This document shows, piece by piece, positions 26,639 to 35,676 of a stretch of 64,000 bases of DNA (its first letter is position 1; each line of letters starts with the position of its first letter). The stretch covers positions 23,629-87,628 of the forward strand of contig JAQNCT010000004.1 in the NCBI GenBank assembly GCA_029077825.1. The letters are read 5' to 3'. The notes below the pieces were generated by a model, which worked only from the letters and a program-made list of their open reading frames with translations, was not told where the DNA came from and did no database searches. The translations under genes were made by a program, and so were the position numbers. The stretch comes from Acidocella sp. (GTDB lineage Bacteria; Pseudomonadota; Alphaproteobacteria; Acetobacterales; Acetobacteraceae).

Positions 26639-29356
26639 TTACACCTTGCCATGGCAGTATTTGTATTTCTTGCCTGACCCGCACGGGCAAGGGGCGTTTC
26701 TAGGGGTTGCTCCCCACGTTTCCGGCCGATCACGGTCGATGTTCTCTTCGCGGTATGGTTGCACCAAGACGGGTACGGGTGAGCGGTCACTACCGTTGCC
26801 GGCAGAATTACCCCCGACAAGTTGCTGTGGTTCCGGATGATTCTCGATCATCACCGGTGGCGGCGGTGCAGCCTGAGGTGCTGTACCGATCACGACATGG
26901 GACAGCAATAAGGTCACGCGTTCTTTCAAATCCTCGAGCAGGCTGCTGAACAGCATGAAGGCTTCGCGCTTGTATTCATTCAGCGGGTCGCGGTTACCAT
27001 AAGCGCGCAGGCCAATGCCTTGCCGAAGATGGTCGAGCGCTAGCAGATGTTCTTTCCAAACCTGATCAAGCGTTTGGAGCAGGATTGATTTTTCGACGAA
27101 ATTTGTCAGCTCAACGCCCGTGTTCTGCATTTTTTCTGCCGCGGCAGCTTCCGCAGCCTCGATCAACCGCTCGCGGATACCGTTTTCGTCGATCCCTTCT
27201 TCCGCGGCCCAGTCAACGACGGGAAGGTCAAGGTTCAAAATGCGCTTAACGTCTTCGGCAAGTTCCTTGGCTTCCCACTGCTCGGCAAACGCCCGTTCGG
27301 GGATTCTCCGGTGAACGAGGTTTGCGATGACATCTTCACGCATTTCTGCAACCACGCTCTGTACTGATTCACTGCCCATAAACTCACGGCGCTGGGCATA
27401 AACCTCCTTGCGCTGATCGTTCATGACGTCGTCATACTTAAGCAAGTTTTTCCGCGTATCGAAATTGCGGGCCTCGACCTTCTTCTGGGCTTTTTCCAGA
27501 GCCTTGTTGATCCAGGCGTGGGTGATCGCCTCGCCCTCCTGCAACCCTAGTCGTTGCAGCATACCGCCCATCCGGTCGGAGCCGAAAATGCGCATTAAGT
27601 CGTCTTCAAGTGACAGGAAAAACCGCGAGGCTCCCTCATCGCCCTGGCGCCCGGCGCGTCCGCGCAACTGGTTATCAATCCGCCGGCTTTCGTGGCGTTC
27701 GGTGCCAATGACGAAAAGTCCGCCCGCAGCCTTAACTATGGCGTGGTATTCCTCGATTTCGGCGCGGATTTTTGCATCATCGGCCACTGATTCCAGCTTC
27801 AGCCGCATATCAAGATTACCGCCGAGCTTAATATCCGTGCCGCGGCCCGCCATGTTCGTTGCGATTGTAATGGCCCCGGGGGCTCCGGCCTGCGCCACAA
27901 TGGTCGCTTCCTGTTCGTGAAACCGTGCGTTCAAGACACTATGCGGAATTTTCTTTTGCTTCAGCAAATCACTGATGATTTCGCTTTTTTCGATACTGGT
28001 GGTGCCGACCAGCACGGGCTGGTTGCGCTCCCGGCATTCTTCGATCAGTTTTGCAACAGCGTCATATTTTTCGCCTGCCGTGCGATAAACCTCATCATCA
28101 TAGTCTTTGCGGGTGACGGCGACGTTGGTGGGAATTTCCACCACTTCCAATTTATAAATCTGCTCGAACTCATCGGCTTCTGTCAGGGCTGTGCCGGTCA
28201 TGCCGGCCAGTTTGGGAAACAGCCTGAAATAATTCTGGAACGTGATCGAGGCGAGTGTTTGGTTCTCTTTCTCGACGGTCACTTTTTCCTTGGCTTCTAA
28301 TGCCTGGTGCAGACCGTCAGAATAGCGCCGGCCTTCCATCATACGGCCAGTGAATTCATCTATGATAACGACTTTTCCTTCACGGACGATGTAATCAACG
28401 TCACGTGTGAAAAGCACCCGGGCGCGCAGGGATTGTTGGACATGATGGATTAATGAAATATTGAAGATATCGTAGAGATTACCCTCAGTGAGCAGGCCGA
28501 AGTCACGCAGCAACTGTTCCACATGCTCAGAACCAGCATCCGTGAGTGTTACGGTTTTGGCTTTTTCATCCTTCTCGTACATCGGATGCTTGCCATCTTC
28601 GTCGAGCGGTGTCTTGAGGAGTTCGACGACGATCACATCGACTTTGCCGTATAATTCAGTCGGCTCATCAGAGGGGCCTGAAATAATAAGCGGTGTACGG
28701 GCCTCGTCGATGAGAATTGAGTCGACCTCGTCAACGATGGCATAGTTGAATGGCCTCTGAACCATGTCCTCGAGACGATATTTCATGTTATCGCGTAGAT
28801 AATCGAACCCGAATTCGTTGTTGGTGCCATAGGTTATGTCGGCTGCGTAGGCAGCGCGGCGGTCAAGGTCGTTTAACCCGTGGACGATGATACCGGTCGT
28901 CAGCCCCAGAAATCCATAAAGCTGGCTCATCCATTCGGCATCGCGCCGCGCCAGATAGTCGTTCACAGTGACCACATGCACGCCCTTGCCTGATAGGGCG
29001 TTTAAATAGACGGCCAGTGTCGCGACCAGGGTTTTCCCCTCGCCGGTCTTCATTTCGGCAATCCTGCCGGAATGCAGAACCATGGCGCCAATGAGTTGCA
29101 CGTCAAAATGCCGCAATCCCAACGAGCGTTTGCTGGCTTCCCGGACCACGGCGAAAGCTTCTTCTAGTATATCGTCCAACGTCTCGCCGTCGGCCAGCCT
29201 GGCCTTGAACGCCGTGGTTTTGGCCTGCAGGGCAGCATCATCCAGGGCTGACACTTCAGCCTCAAAGGCGTTGATGGCGGCGACTCTGCGCTTGAAGCCT
29301 TTTAGAGCGCGGTCGTTGCTGGTGCCGAATACGGCGCGGGCGAGACTGGTAAACAT
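26639..29356 (-). CDS. secA: Preprotein translocase ATPase SecA
   Basis: SecA is the motor that drives unfolded preproteins through SecYEG. The 905-residue protein is full length. Nucleotide-binding domain 1 has [20 protein letters not shown] near residue 103, [14 protein letters not shown], and the [16 protein letters not shown]alker B region near 211. NBD2 has [14 protein letters not shown] near 503 and [11 protein letters not shown] near 563. The C-terminal tail ends with the zinc motif [13 protein letters not shown], which binds SecB. It is divergent from the periplasmic PPIase gene, itself a client of the Sec pathway, with candidate promoters for both between them. Confidence 0.98.
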   Translation of the reverse strand: MFTSLARAVFGTSNDRALKGFKRRVAAINAFEAEVSALDDAALQAKTTAFKARLADGETLDDILEEAFAVVREASKRSLGLRHFDVQLIGAMVLHSGRIAEMKTGEGKTLVATLAVYLNALSGKGVHVVTVNDYLARRDAEWMSQLYGFLGLTTGIIVHGLNDLDRRAAYAADITYGTNNEFGFDYLRDNMKYRLEDMVQRPFNYAIVDEVDSILIDEARTPLIISGPSDEPTELYGKVDVIVVELLKTPLDEDGKHPMYEKDEKAKTVTLTDAGSEHVEQLLRDFGLLTEGNLYDIFNISLIHHVQQSLRARVLFTRDVDYIVREGKVVIIDEFTGRMMEGRRYSDGLHQALEAKEKVTVEKENQTLASITFQNYFRLFPKLAGMTGTALTEADEFEQIYKLEVVEIPTNVAVTRKDYDDEVYRTAGEKYDAVAKLIEECRERNQPVLVGTTSIEKSEIISDLLKQKKIPHSVLNARFHEQEATIVAQAGAPGAITIATNMAGRGTDIKLGGNLDMRLKLESVADDAKIRAEIEEYHAIVKAAGGLFVIGTERHESRRIDNQLRGRAGRQGDEGASRFFLSLEDDLMRIFGSDRMGGMLQRLGLQEGEAITHAWINKALEKAQKKVEARNFDTRKNLLKYDDVMNDQRKEVYAQRREFMGSESVQSVVAEMREDVIANLVHRRIPERAFAEQWEAKELAEDVKRILNLDLPVVDWAAEEGIDENGIRERLIEAAEAAAAEKMQNTGVELTNFVEKSILLQTLDQVWKEHLLALDHLRQGIGLRAYGNRDPLNEYKREAFMLFSSLLEDLKERVTLLLSHVVIGTAPQAAPPPPVMIENHPEPQQLVGGNSAGNGSDRSPVPVLVQPYREENIDRDRPETWGATPRNAPCPCGSGKKYKYCHGKV

Positions 29357-29390
29357 TTTTGGCGATATCCGCTGTAATAGGGTCGGTTGT

Positions 29391-29419
29391 CACATAGGCG
29401 CGGGGTGGGGGAGGGTCAA
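29391..29419 (-). promoter_or_regulatory. Candidate secA promoter
   Basis: On the minus strand TTGACC (29419-29414) and TATGTG (29396-29391) are separated by 17 bases, leaving a leader of about 30 bases before secA ATG at 29356. The -35 is strong and the -10 weak. Confidence 0.35.
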
Positions 29420-29429
29420 TTGAAGCCGT

Positions 29430-29461
29430 TTGACAATCATAGGGCACACCCGGCCTATCTT
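29430..29461 (+). promoter_or_regulatory. Candidate promoter of the PPIase-argJ unit
   Basis: TTGACA (29430-29435) is a perfect -35. The best -10 candidates are CTATCT or TATCTT (29455-29461) at a long spacing of 19-20 bases. The match is suggestive only. Confidence 0.35.
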
Positions 29462-29520
29462 GCCCGTTGCTACCACTTGGCTCATAGACGCGCCGAAGCT
29501 AACGAAAAAAGGTTTGTCAC

Positions 29521-30444
29521 ATGCGCCGTTTCCCTACGATTTCGACCATCGCTTTTGCGGCCTCATTGGCCGCTGCACCTGCGTTTGCTCAAACCACGGC
29601 GCCGGCACCGGCCGCAGCCGCAGCGCCAGCCCCGGCTCCGACCGACCCGGTTTTGGCAACGGTAAATGGGGCTACTATCCACATGAGTGACGTGCAGAGT
29701 GCTGCGGCAGGCCTGCCCCCTCAACTGCAGCAGATGAAGCCAGAGCAGCTATTTCCTTTGCTGGTTAATCAATTGATCGACCGCAAAGCTTTGCTGGTCG
29801 CCGCGCAAGCTGAGAATCTTGATAAGGACGCCAAAATTCAGGCGTTGATGCAGGCTGCTGCGAATGAGCAGCTTGAAAACGCTTATGTTCAGGAACAAGT
29901 GAGTGCCCAAGTCACTGATGCTGCCGTGCAAGCCGAATTTAAAAAGGATTATGCCGGCAAGCCAGGCCCAGCCCAGGTGGATGCCCGCCATATCCTGGTG
30001 AAGACCAAGGCTGAGGCCCAAAGTATCATTACGCAGCTTGAACACGGGGCTAACTTTGCAAAATTGGCGACGAAATATAGTATCGACCCGGGCGCCAAAG
30101 ACGGTGGTGAACTGGGCTGGTTCAGCCAGGATGAGATGGTGCAGCCGTTTGCCGATGCCGCTTTTGCGTTAAAGCCCGGCGAATATACAAAAACGCCAGT
30201 TCAGACACAGTTTGGTTGGCACGTTATTCTTTGTGAAGGCAAACGGACCGGTCCGGCACCGGTGCTCGATGACGTGAAGGATCAAATTCGTAAAAGTTTG
30301 GCCGATAACGCCATCAAAGCAACCCTTGCCGCAGCGCGTGGTAAAGTAAAGATTCAAATTTTTAACCCGGATGGTACGCCGGCCGCCGCTCCGGATGCTG
30401 TGCCTGCTGCTGCCCCAACCGCCGGAACAGCGACTGGGAAGTAA
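29521..30444 (+). CDS. Periplasmic parvulin-type peptidyl-prolyl isomerase
   Basis: This 307-residue exported foldase has a Sec signal ending near AFAQ (residue 24), an Ala/Pro-rich linker, and a SurA/PrsA-like N-terminal helical domain (VLATVNGATIHMSDVQ). A parvulin domain lies at about residues 155-250, with ARHILVKTKAEA, YSIDPGAKDGGELGWFS, MVQPFADAAFAL and GWHVI. The C-terminus is a low-complexity Ala/Pro tail. The predicted role is folding of outer-membrane or secreted proteins. ArgJ starts five bases after its stop, so the two are one transcript despite unrelated roles. Confidence 0.92.
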   Translation: MRRFPTISTIAFAASLAAAPAFAQTTAPAPAAAAAPAPAPTDPVLATVNGATIHMSDVQSAAAGLPPQLQQMKPEQLFPLLVNQLIDRKALLVAAQAENLDKDAKIQALMQAAANEQLENAYVQEQVSAQVTDAAVQAEFKKDYAGKPGPAQVDARHILVKTKAEAQSIITQLEHGANFAKLATKYSIDPGAKDGGELGWFSQDEMVQPFADAAFALKPGEYTKTPVQTQFGWHVILCEGKRTGPAPVLDDVKDQIRKSLADNAIKATLAAARGKVKIQIFNPDGTPAAAPDAVPAAAPTAGTATGK

Positions 30445-30448
30445 TATT

Positions 30449-31678
30449 TTGGCAACGCCGATACCCGTCTCGCCCCTTGCTTTGCCGTTGCCGCATTTGG
30501 CGCCGGTCGCGGGGGTGACGATGGCGGTCGGTCAGGCTGGTATTCGCTATCACGGCAGGACCGACGTTTTACTGGTAAAATTTGCTGCCGGTACTTCTGT
30601 AGCGGGTGTTTTCACAAAAAATCTCTGCCCTGGAGCGCCAGTTTCATGGTGTCGGGAAATCTTGCCGTTGGGCGTAGCCGGCGGGCTTGTTGTGAATGCT
30701 GGTAATGCTAACGTATTCAATGGTATCGCAGGTCAGCGCGCGGTTGAAGCGACCACCCAGGCAGCGGCAAAATCCCTTGGTTCAACGCCTGAGACAATCT
30801 ACCTTGCCTCAACTGGTGTCATAGGCGAGCCTATGCCGGCTCACAAAATCGTCGCGGTGATGGATGATTTGTGCGCCAATTTACAAGAAGGCGGCCTTGC
30901 TGACGCCGCCCGTGCCATCATGACAACGGATACCTTCCCCAAAGCAGCCACACGCACGGCCAAACTTGATGGCGTGGATGTAGCTATTTCAGGCATTGCC
31001 AAAGGCAGCGGCATGATTGCGCCTGATATGGCAACCATGCTGTCGTTTATTTTTACTGATGCCGCGATCCCGGCGCATGCCCTGCAGCCAATGCTGAGTA
31101 AACTTGTCGATCAGAGCTTCAACTGCATCACCATCGACTCTGATACATCGACATCTGATACGGTGTTACTGTTCGCAACTGGAAAAGCCGCCAATAAGCC
31201 CACCGATGATCCGTCGGCCTTGGCGGATTTCCGCCGTGCTCTTGGTGAGGTTCTGCACGAACTGGCGATGATGGTTGTGCGTGATGGCGAGGGGGCGCAA
31301 AAAATGGTGCGGATCACTGTTGATGGTGCGGTCTCGAACCATTCAGCCAAGCGGATAGGCATGGCCATCGCGAATTCACCACTCGTTAAAACCGCGATTG
31401 CCGGTGAAGATGCGAATTGGGGCCGCATTGTTATGGCGGTTGGTAAGGCCGGTGAGCCAGCCGATAGGGATAAGTTAGCCATTGCGGTTGGCGGAACATG
31501 GATGGCGAAGGCCGGCGGTATCGTGCCGGGCTATGATGAAGGACCCGTCGTGGCTCATATGAAGGGCCGGGAAATTGAAATTGACGTTGACATCGGCCTA
31601 GGCGCCGGGCGCGCCACTGTTTGGACCTGTGACCTTACGCACGGGTATATCGATATCAACGGCAGCTACCGGAGTTAG
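30449..31678 (+). CDS. argJ: Bifunctional ornithine acetyltransferase / N-acetylglutamate synthase
   Basis: ArgJ recycles the acetyl group from N-acetylornithine to glutamate in arginine synthesis. A TTG start at 30449 gives 409 residues beginning with the family's PIPVSPL...GVTMAVGQAGIRYHGRTD. Starting at ATG 30521 would remove conserved residues. The self-cleavage site is in KGSGMIAPDMATMLSF near residue 190, where the Thr after Ala becomes the beta-chain nucleophile. The C-terminus TCDLTHGYIDINGSYR is canonical. It is translated immediately after the PPIase gene. Confidence 0.95.
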   Translation: MATPIPVSPLALPLPHLAPVAGVTMAVGQAGIRYHGRTDVLLVKFAAGTSVAGVFTKNLCPGAPVSWCREILPLGVAGGLVVNAGNANVFNGIAGQRAVEATTQAAAKSLGSTPETIYLASTGVIGEPMPAHKIVAVMDDLCANLQEGGLADAARAIMTTDTFPKAATRTAKLDGVDVAISGIAKGSGMIAPDMATMLSFIFTDAAIPAHALQPMLSKLVDQSFNCITIDSDTSTSDTVLLFATGKAANKPTDDPSALADFRRALGEVLHELAMMVVRDGEGAQKMVRITVDGAVSNHSAKRIGMAIANSPLVKTAIAGEDANWGRIVMAVGKAGEPADRDKLAIAVGGTWMAKAGGIVPGYDEGPVVAHMKGREIEIDVDIGLGAGRATVWTCDLTHGYIDINGSYRS

Positions 31679-31763
31679 CGCGCGCTATTAACATTCGTGG
31701 CTGTCGCGCAGGGCGTATTAACCGCCACCGATGAGGCTTCAAGGCTGAAGGGATGGCTAATTG

Positions 31764-32384
31764 TTATGGGTACAACATGCCTGATACCCAGTGTCCCTCT
31801 GTCAGCGTGTATGAAATACGTTCGTGCAGCCGGTATTTAACGTCCTGCCAAAATTCAAAATAAGTCGGTGTAACACGCCAGCCCGACCAGAAAGCCGGAC
31901 GTGGGATGTTATCGTCTGGAAATTTGGCTTCAAATTCCTCGAACCGCGCCTCGAAAGTTTCGCGATCGGGAAGGGGCTTGGATTGCGCCGAAGCCCAAGC
32001 GCCGATTCGGGAACCGCGAGGCCGGGACGCATAATAGGTATCGGCCTGGGTGTCGGAGACCAGGGACATTGTACCTTCAATACGGACCTGCCGATGCAGC
32101 GTTTTCCAGTAAAACAACAATGCCGCGTGGGGGTTTTGTTTTAGTTCCGATGATTTACGGGACTCCATATTGGTATAGAATACAAATCCTTGGTGGTTCC
32201 AGGCTTTAAGCAGGACCGTGCGGGCAGAAGGTTTGCCTTCAGATGTGGCTGTGGCCAATATCATCGCGTTTGGATCGTTTGGCTCAGAGGTCTCGGCCTC
32301 GGCCAACCAATCACCAAATGTAACAAAGGGGTCGTTTTGTACTTGTTTCACGGCGAAGTTCTCCAAAGCGAAATTTCGCAACAC
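31764..32384 (-). CDS. pdxH: Pyridoxamine/pyridoxine 5'-phosphate oxidase
   Basis: This FMN enzyme oxidises PNP and PMP to PLP. The 206-residue protein shows DPFVTFGDWLAEA near residue 18, ATATSEGKPSARTVLLK near 44, the RKSSELKQNPHAALLFYW FMN/PLP region near 76, and the C-terminal signature RVTPTYFEFWQ...RLHER. No in-frame ATG lies near the N-terminus; GTG 32384 is the likely start. It is divergent from fabI with a 67-bp gap and convergent with argJ. Confidence 0.95.
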   Translation of the reverse strand: MLRNFALENFAVKQVQNDPFVTFGDWLAEAETSEPNDPNAMILATATSEGKPSARTVLLKAWNHQGFVFYTNMESRKSSELKQNPHAALLFYWKTLHRQVRIEGTMSLVSDTQADTYYASRPRGSRIGAWASAQSKPLPDRETFEARFEEFEAKFPDDNIPRPAFWSGWRVTPTYFEFWQDVKYRLHERISYTLTEGHWVSGMLYP

Positions 32385-32451
32385 TTGATCGCATGAGACA
32401 CTCTATGCCACCACCATATCACTTATGTAATGCCACTAGGAGAGAGACCCC

Positions 32452-33294
32452 ATGCCTGATACCGCATCCCAGATATCGCCCCCAAAGGGCACTCTTATGC
32501 AGGGCAAGCGCGGGTTGGTCATGGGCGTTGCCAATAACCGCTCAATCGCCTGGGCCATTGCCCAAGCTGTGGCGGCGCAGGGTGGCGAGGTTGCGTTTAC
32601 CTACCAAGGTGAGGCTCTGGAAAAGCGGGTCCGGCCGTTGGCGGCTTCGGTTGGCTCAGATTTGGTGCTGCCGTGCGATGTCAGCAGCGACTCGGCTATG
32701 GATGAGACCTTTGCCGCGATCAAAGAAAAATGGGGCAAAATTGACTTTTTGGTTCATGCCATTGGTTTTGCCGATAAAAACTTTCTTCGTGGCCGGTATC
32801 TAGACACGCCGCGGTCAGCTTTTTTACAGGCTTTGGATATCTCCTGTTTTTCATTTACGGCGGTCGGCCAGCGGGCGGCAGCACTTATGCCCGATGGTGG
32901 TGCGCTGCTGACACTCACATACCTGGGGGCCGAGCGTGTTGTGCCGCATTATAATGTTATGGGCGTTGCGAAAGCGGCTCTGGAGGCGTCGGTTCGATAC
33001 ATGGCGGCGGATTTAGGGCCGAACCAGATCAGGGTGAATGCCATCAGCGCTGGGCCGATCAAGACCTTGGCAGCCAGCGGCATCGGTGATTTCAGCTATA
33101 TTATGAAATGGAACAAATATAACGCACCGCTTGAACGCAACGTGGAACTCGAGGAGGTTGGTGGTGCTGGGCTTTATATGCTCTCAGACCTCTCAAAGGG
33201 TGTCACCGGCGAGGTTCACCATGTGGATTGCGGCTATCATACTGTGGGTATGAAGAATCCTAATGCGCCAGACATCGCGGTTGCCGGCGATTAA
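32452..33294 (+). CDS. fabI: Enoyl-ACP reductase (NADH)
   Basis: FabI performs the last reduction of each fatty-acid elongation cycle and is the triclosan target. The 280-residue SDR protein has the atypical FabI nucleotide motif GVANNRSIAWAIA near residue 25, DFLVHAIGFADK near 101, LLTLTYLGAERVVPHYNVMGVAK with the catalytic Tyr and Lys near 166-173, and the NAISAGPIKTLAASGI region near 198. TAGGAGAG precedes the ATG. AccA follows 46 bp downstream, so two fatty-acid synthesis genes are grouped here. Confidence 0.96.
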   Translation: MPDTASQISPPKGTLMQGKRGLVMGVANNRSIAWAIAQAVAAQGGEVAFTYQGEALEKRVRPLAASVGSDLVLPCDVSSDSAMDETFAAIKEKWGKIDFLVHAIGFADKNFLRGRYLDTPRSAFLQALDISCFSFTAVGQRAAALMPDGGALLTLTYLGAERVVPHYNVMGVAKAALEASVRYMAADLGPNQIRVNAISAGPIKTLAASGIGDFSYIMKWNKYNAPLERNVELEEVGGAGLYMLSDLSKGVTGEVHHVDCGYHTVGMKNPNAPDIAVAGD

Positions 33295-33340
33295 GCGCCT
33301 GGGTTCCCTCAACAGCTTTATGTGGTAAACGCCCGGTCAC

Positions 33341-34297
33341 ATGCGCCAACATTTGGAATTTGAAAAACCGGTCGCCGAACTCGAGAGTAAAATCGAGGAA
33401 CTGCGACGGATGACGTCTCCCGGTGAGATTAATATTGCCGATGAGGTGCACCGGCTATCGGATAAGGCCGATAAGCAACTGCGTGCTCTCTATGCCAAGC
33501 TAACACCTTGGCAGAAAACTCTGGTTGCGCGGCATGCTGACCGGCCCAAGGCGGCGGCTGTCATAGCTGCACTCATTGAAGATTTTATTCCTCTCGCGGG
33601 TGACCGCGCCTATGCTGATGATGCCGCCATTATTGGTGGCATGGGGCGCTTTCGGGGTACCCCGGTGATGGTAATAGGCACCGAAAAAGGCACTGATACC
33701 GAAACCCGGATTAAGCATAATTTTGGCATGGCGCGGCCCGAAGGCTACCGTAAGGCCCACCGGTTGATGGAGTTGGCCGGCCGGTTTGGCCTGCCAATTC
33801 TCACCTTTGTTGACACATCCGGCGCGTTTCCGGGCATTGATGCTGAGGCGCGTGGCCAGGCGGAAGCGATTGCGCGTGGTATTGAGGTTTGCCTTAGTGC
33901 GCCGGTGCCGTTGATCGCTTCAATCATTGGTGAAGGCGGCTCGGGTGGGGCCATTGCGTTGGCAACCGGCAATACGGTGCTAATGTTTGAACACGCTATT
34001 TACTCGGTTATTTCGCCAGAAGGCTGCGCTTCAATTTTGTGGCGGGATGCTGCGCAGGCGCCGTTGGCGGCTGAGGCCATGCGGATTACCGCGCAGGATT
34101 TGAAGCGGCTGGGGCTGATCGACGAAATTGTACCCGAGCCGATGGGGGGCGCCCAGCGTGACCCTGACCAAGCCCTGGCGAACCTGGCTGATGCGATTGC
34201 GTTGGCGCTGGCACCGCTGAAGCCAATGACCGCCGAGGCGCTGCGGGCACGGCGGCGCGAGAAATTCCTCGCGATGGGGAAATTGGGCCTGGTGTGA
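33341..34297 (+). CDS. accA: Acetyl-CoA carboxylase carboxyltransferase subunit alpha
   Basis: AccA, with AccD, transfers CO2 from biotin to acetyl-CoA to form malonyl-CoA. The 318-residue protein begins LEFEKPVAELESKIEELR, the family N-terminus. It has TPWQKTLVARHADRPK near residue 64, GTEKGTDTETRIKHNFGMARPEGYRKA near 117, TFVDTSGAFPGIDAEARGQ near 152 and IGEGGSGGAIAL near 199. It forms a probable unit with fabI; accD is not in the window. Confidence 0.96.
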   Translation: MRQHLEFEKPVAELESKIEELRRMTSPGEINIADEVHRLSDKADKQLRALYAKLTPWQKTLVARHADRPKAAAVIAALIEDFIPLAGDRAYADDAAIIGGMGRFRGTPVMVIGTEKGTDTETRIKHNFGMARPEGYRKAHRLMELAGRFGLPILTFVDTSGAFPGIDAEARGQAEAIARGIEVCLSAPVPLIASIIGEGGSGGAIALATGNTVLMFEHAIYSVISPEGCASILWRDAAQAPLAAEAMRITAQDLKRLGLIDEIVPEPMGGAQRDPDQALANLADAIALALAPLKPMTAEALRARRREKFLAMGKLGLV

Positions 34298-34333
34298 TGC
34301 TTCAGGAATCCGCGGTTCTTATAAAACAAAACA

Positions 34334-34720
34334 CTAGCGGAAAAGCTGATAACGACCCGTCTTGAGGCTGATCCAGGTGAACAGGCCGAAAGCCGCACCT
34401 AACACCCCATAGGTTCCGTTGTAATTTACCACGGCCGCAACGCCGATGCCGATGGCAAGGGCAGCCAGTAGCCGGTGCCCCAAAGTGAAGGCGAGCAGCC
34501 CAAGAGCCAGCGCGATCCAGCCAAACGCATGAAAATATTGCATTTTTAATATCACTTCGCGCGGGCCGCAAAAGCCAGGGGCATTGGCGGCGGCGCAGAT
34601 GCCCACCGTGGCACGCGGTACAATGGCCAATTGCCGGAACATGATGGCGCTGCCACCGATCGCCATGGCGAGCACAGCACATAAACCATCAGTGCTGTTG
34701 AACCTGTTTGTCTCCGCCAT
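34334..34720 (-). CDS. Small multi-span membrane protein of unknown function
   Basis: The 128-residue protein has about four hydrophobic segments ([57 protein letters not shown]). An extracytoplasmic loop with Cys42 and Cys51 could form a disulfide ([11 protein letters not shown]). I do not recognise the family. ATG 34720 is preferred over ATG 34726 because AAGGAG lies eight bases upstream. It is divergent from glyQ and convergent with accA. Confidence 0.65.
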   Translation of the reverse strand: MAETNRFNSTDGLCAVLAMAIGGSAIMFRQLAIVPRATVGICAAANAPGFCGPREVILKMQYFHAFGWIALALGLLAFTLGHRLLAALAIGIGVAAVVNYNGTYGVLGAAFGLFTWISLKTGRYQLFR

Positions 34721-34797
34721 GCTCATGTCTCCTTGCTCTGAGGCCGCTGGGGCCGTATTGCTGCGCCGCGCCACAACAACAATTTCACACACGGTTC

Positions 34798-35676
34798 ATG
34801 ACAGAGCACGCATCATACGCCAAGCCAAAGAGCTTCCAGGAGATTATTCTCACCTTGCACGCCTTTTGGGCGCGACAAGGCTGCGTGATTTTGCAACCAT
34901 ATGACGTGGAAATGGGGGCAGGAACTTTTCACCCCGCGACCACTTTGCGGGCTTTGGGGCCCAAAAAATGGTCCGCTGCGTATGTGCAGCCCTCGCGTCG
35001 GCCCTCGGATGGCCGCTATGGTGAAAACCCCAACCGTTTGCAGCATTATTACCAGTATCAGGTGATCGTAAAGCCAAGCCCGGCGGCAGCGCAGGATTTG
35101 CTGTTGCAGAGCTATCAGGCCATCGGGCTGGACTTGAACAATCATGATTTTCGGTTTGTCGAGGATGACTGGGAAAGCCCAACATTGGGGGCCTGGGGGC
35201 TGGGGTGGGAGGTCTGGTGTGATGGCATGGAGGTAGGGCAGTTCACCTATTTCCAGCAGGTAGGCGGCATTGCTGTGGATTTGCCGAGCTTTGAGATGAC
35301 CTACGGGTTGGAGCGCCTGGCGATGTATGTGCAGGGCGTTGAGAATGTTTATGAGCTGGATTTCAATGGCGCTGGCGTAAGATATGGGGATGTATTCCTG
35401 CGGGCGGAGCGCGAATATTCCGCCCATAATTTTGAAATTGCGAATACCGATATGCTGATCAGGCATTTTGCCGATGCTGAGGCTGAGTGTGCGGCGTTGG
35501 TAGGGCATAAATTGGCACTGCCGGCGTATGACCAGTGCATAAAAGCCAGCCATTTGTTCAATTTGCTGGACGCGCGGGGCGTGATCTCGGTGGCGGAGCG
35601 GGCCTCATATATTGGCCGGGTGCGGGTGTTGGCCAAGGCGTGTGCCGAAGCCTGGGTAGCCGGGGAGGCCGCGTGA
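34798..35676 (+). CDS. glyQ: Glycyl-tRNA synthetase alpha subunit
   Basis: GlyQ is the catalytic subunit of the bacterial alpha2beta2 glycyl-tRNA synthetase. The start at ATG 34798 gives 292 residues. It shows [25 protein letters not shown] at the N-terminus, [16 protein letters not shown] (motif 2 region), [26 protein letters not shown] and [23 protein letters not shown] (motif 3). The last base of its TGA is the first base of the glyS ATG. Confidence 0.97.
   Translation: MTEHASYAKPKSFQEIILTLHAFWARQGCVILQPYDVEMGAGTFHPATTLRALGPKKWSAAYVQPSRRPSDGRYGENPNRLQHYYQYQVIVKPSPAAAQDLLLQSYQAIGLDLNNHDFRFVEDDWESPTLGAWGLGWEVWCDGMEVGQFTYFQQVGGIAVDLPSFEMTYGLERLAMYVQGVENVYELDFNGAGVRYGDVFLRAEREYSAHNFEIANTDMLIRHFADAEAECAALVGHKLALPAYDQCIKASHLFNLLDARGVISVAERASYIGRVRVLAKACAEAWVAGEAA

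Noticed and set aside
34721..34797. Possible T-box or glycine riboswitch before glyQ
   Set aside because: The space is only 77 bp and shows no T-box sequence or glycine aptamer core.
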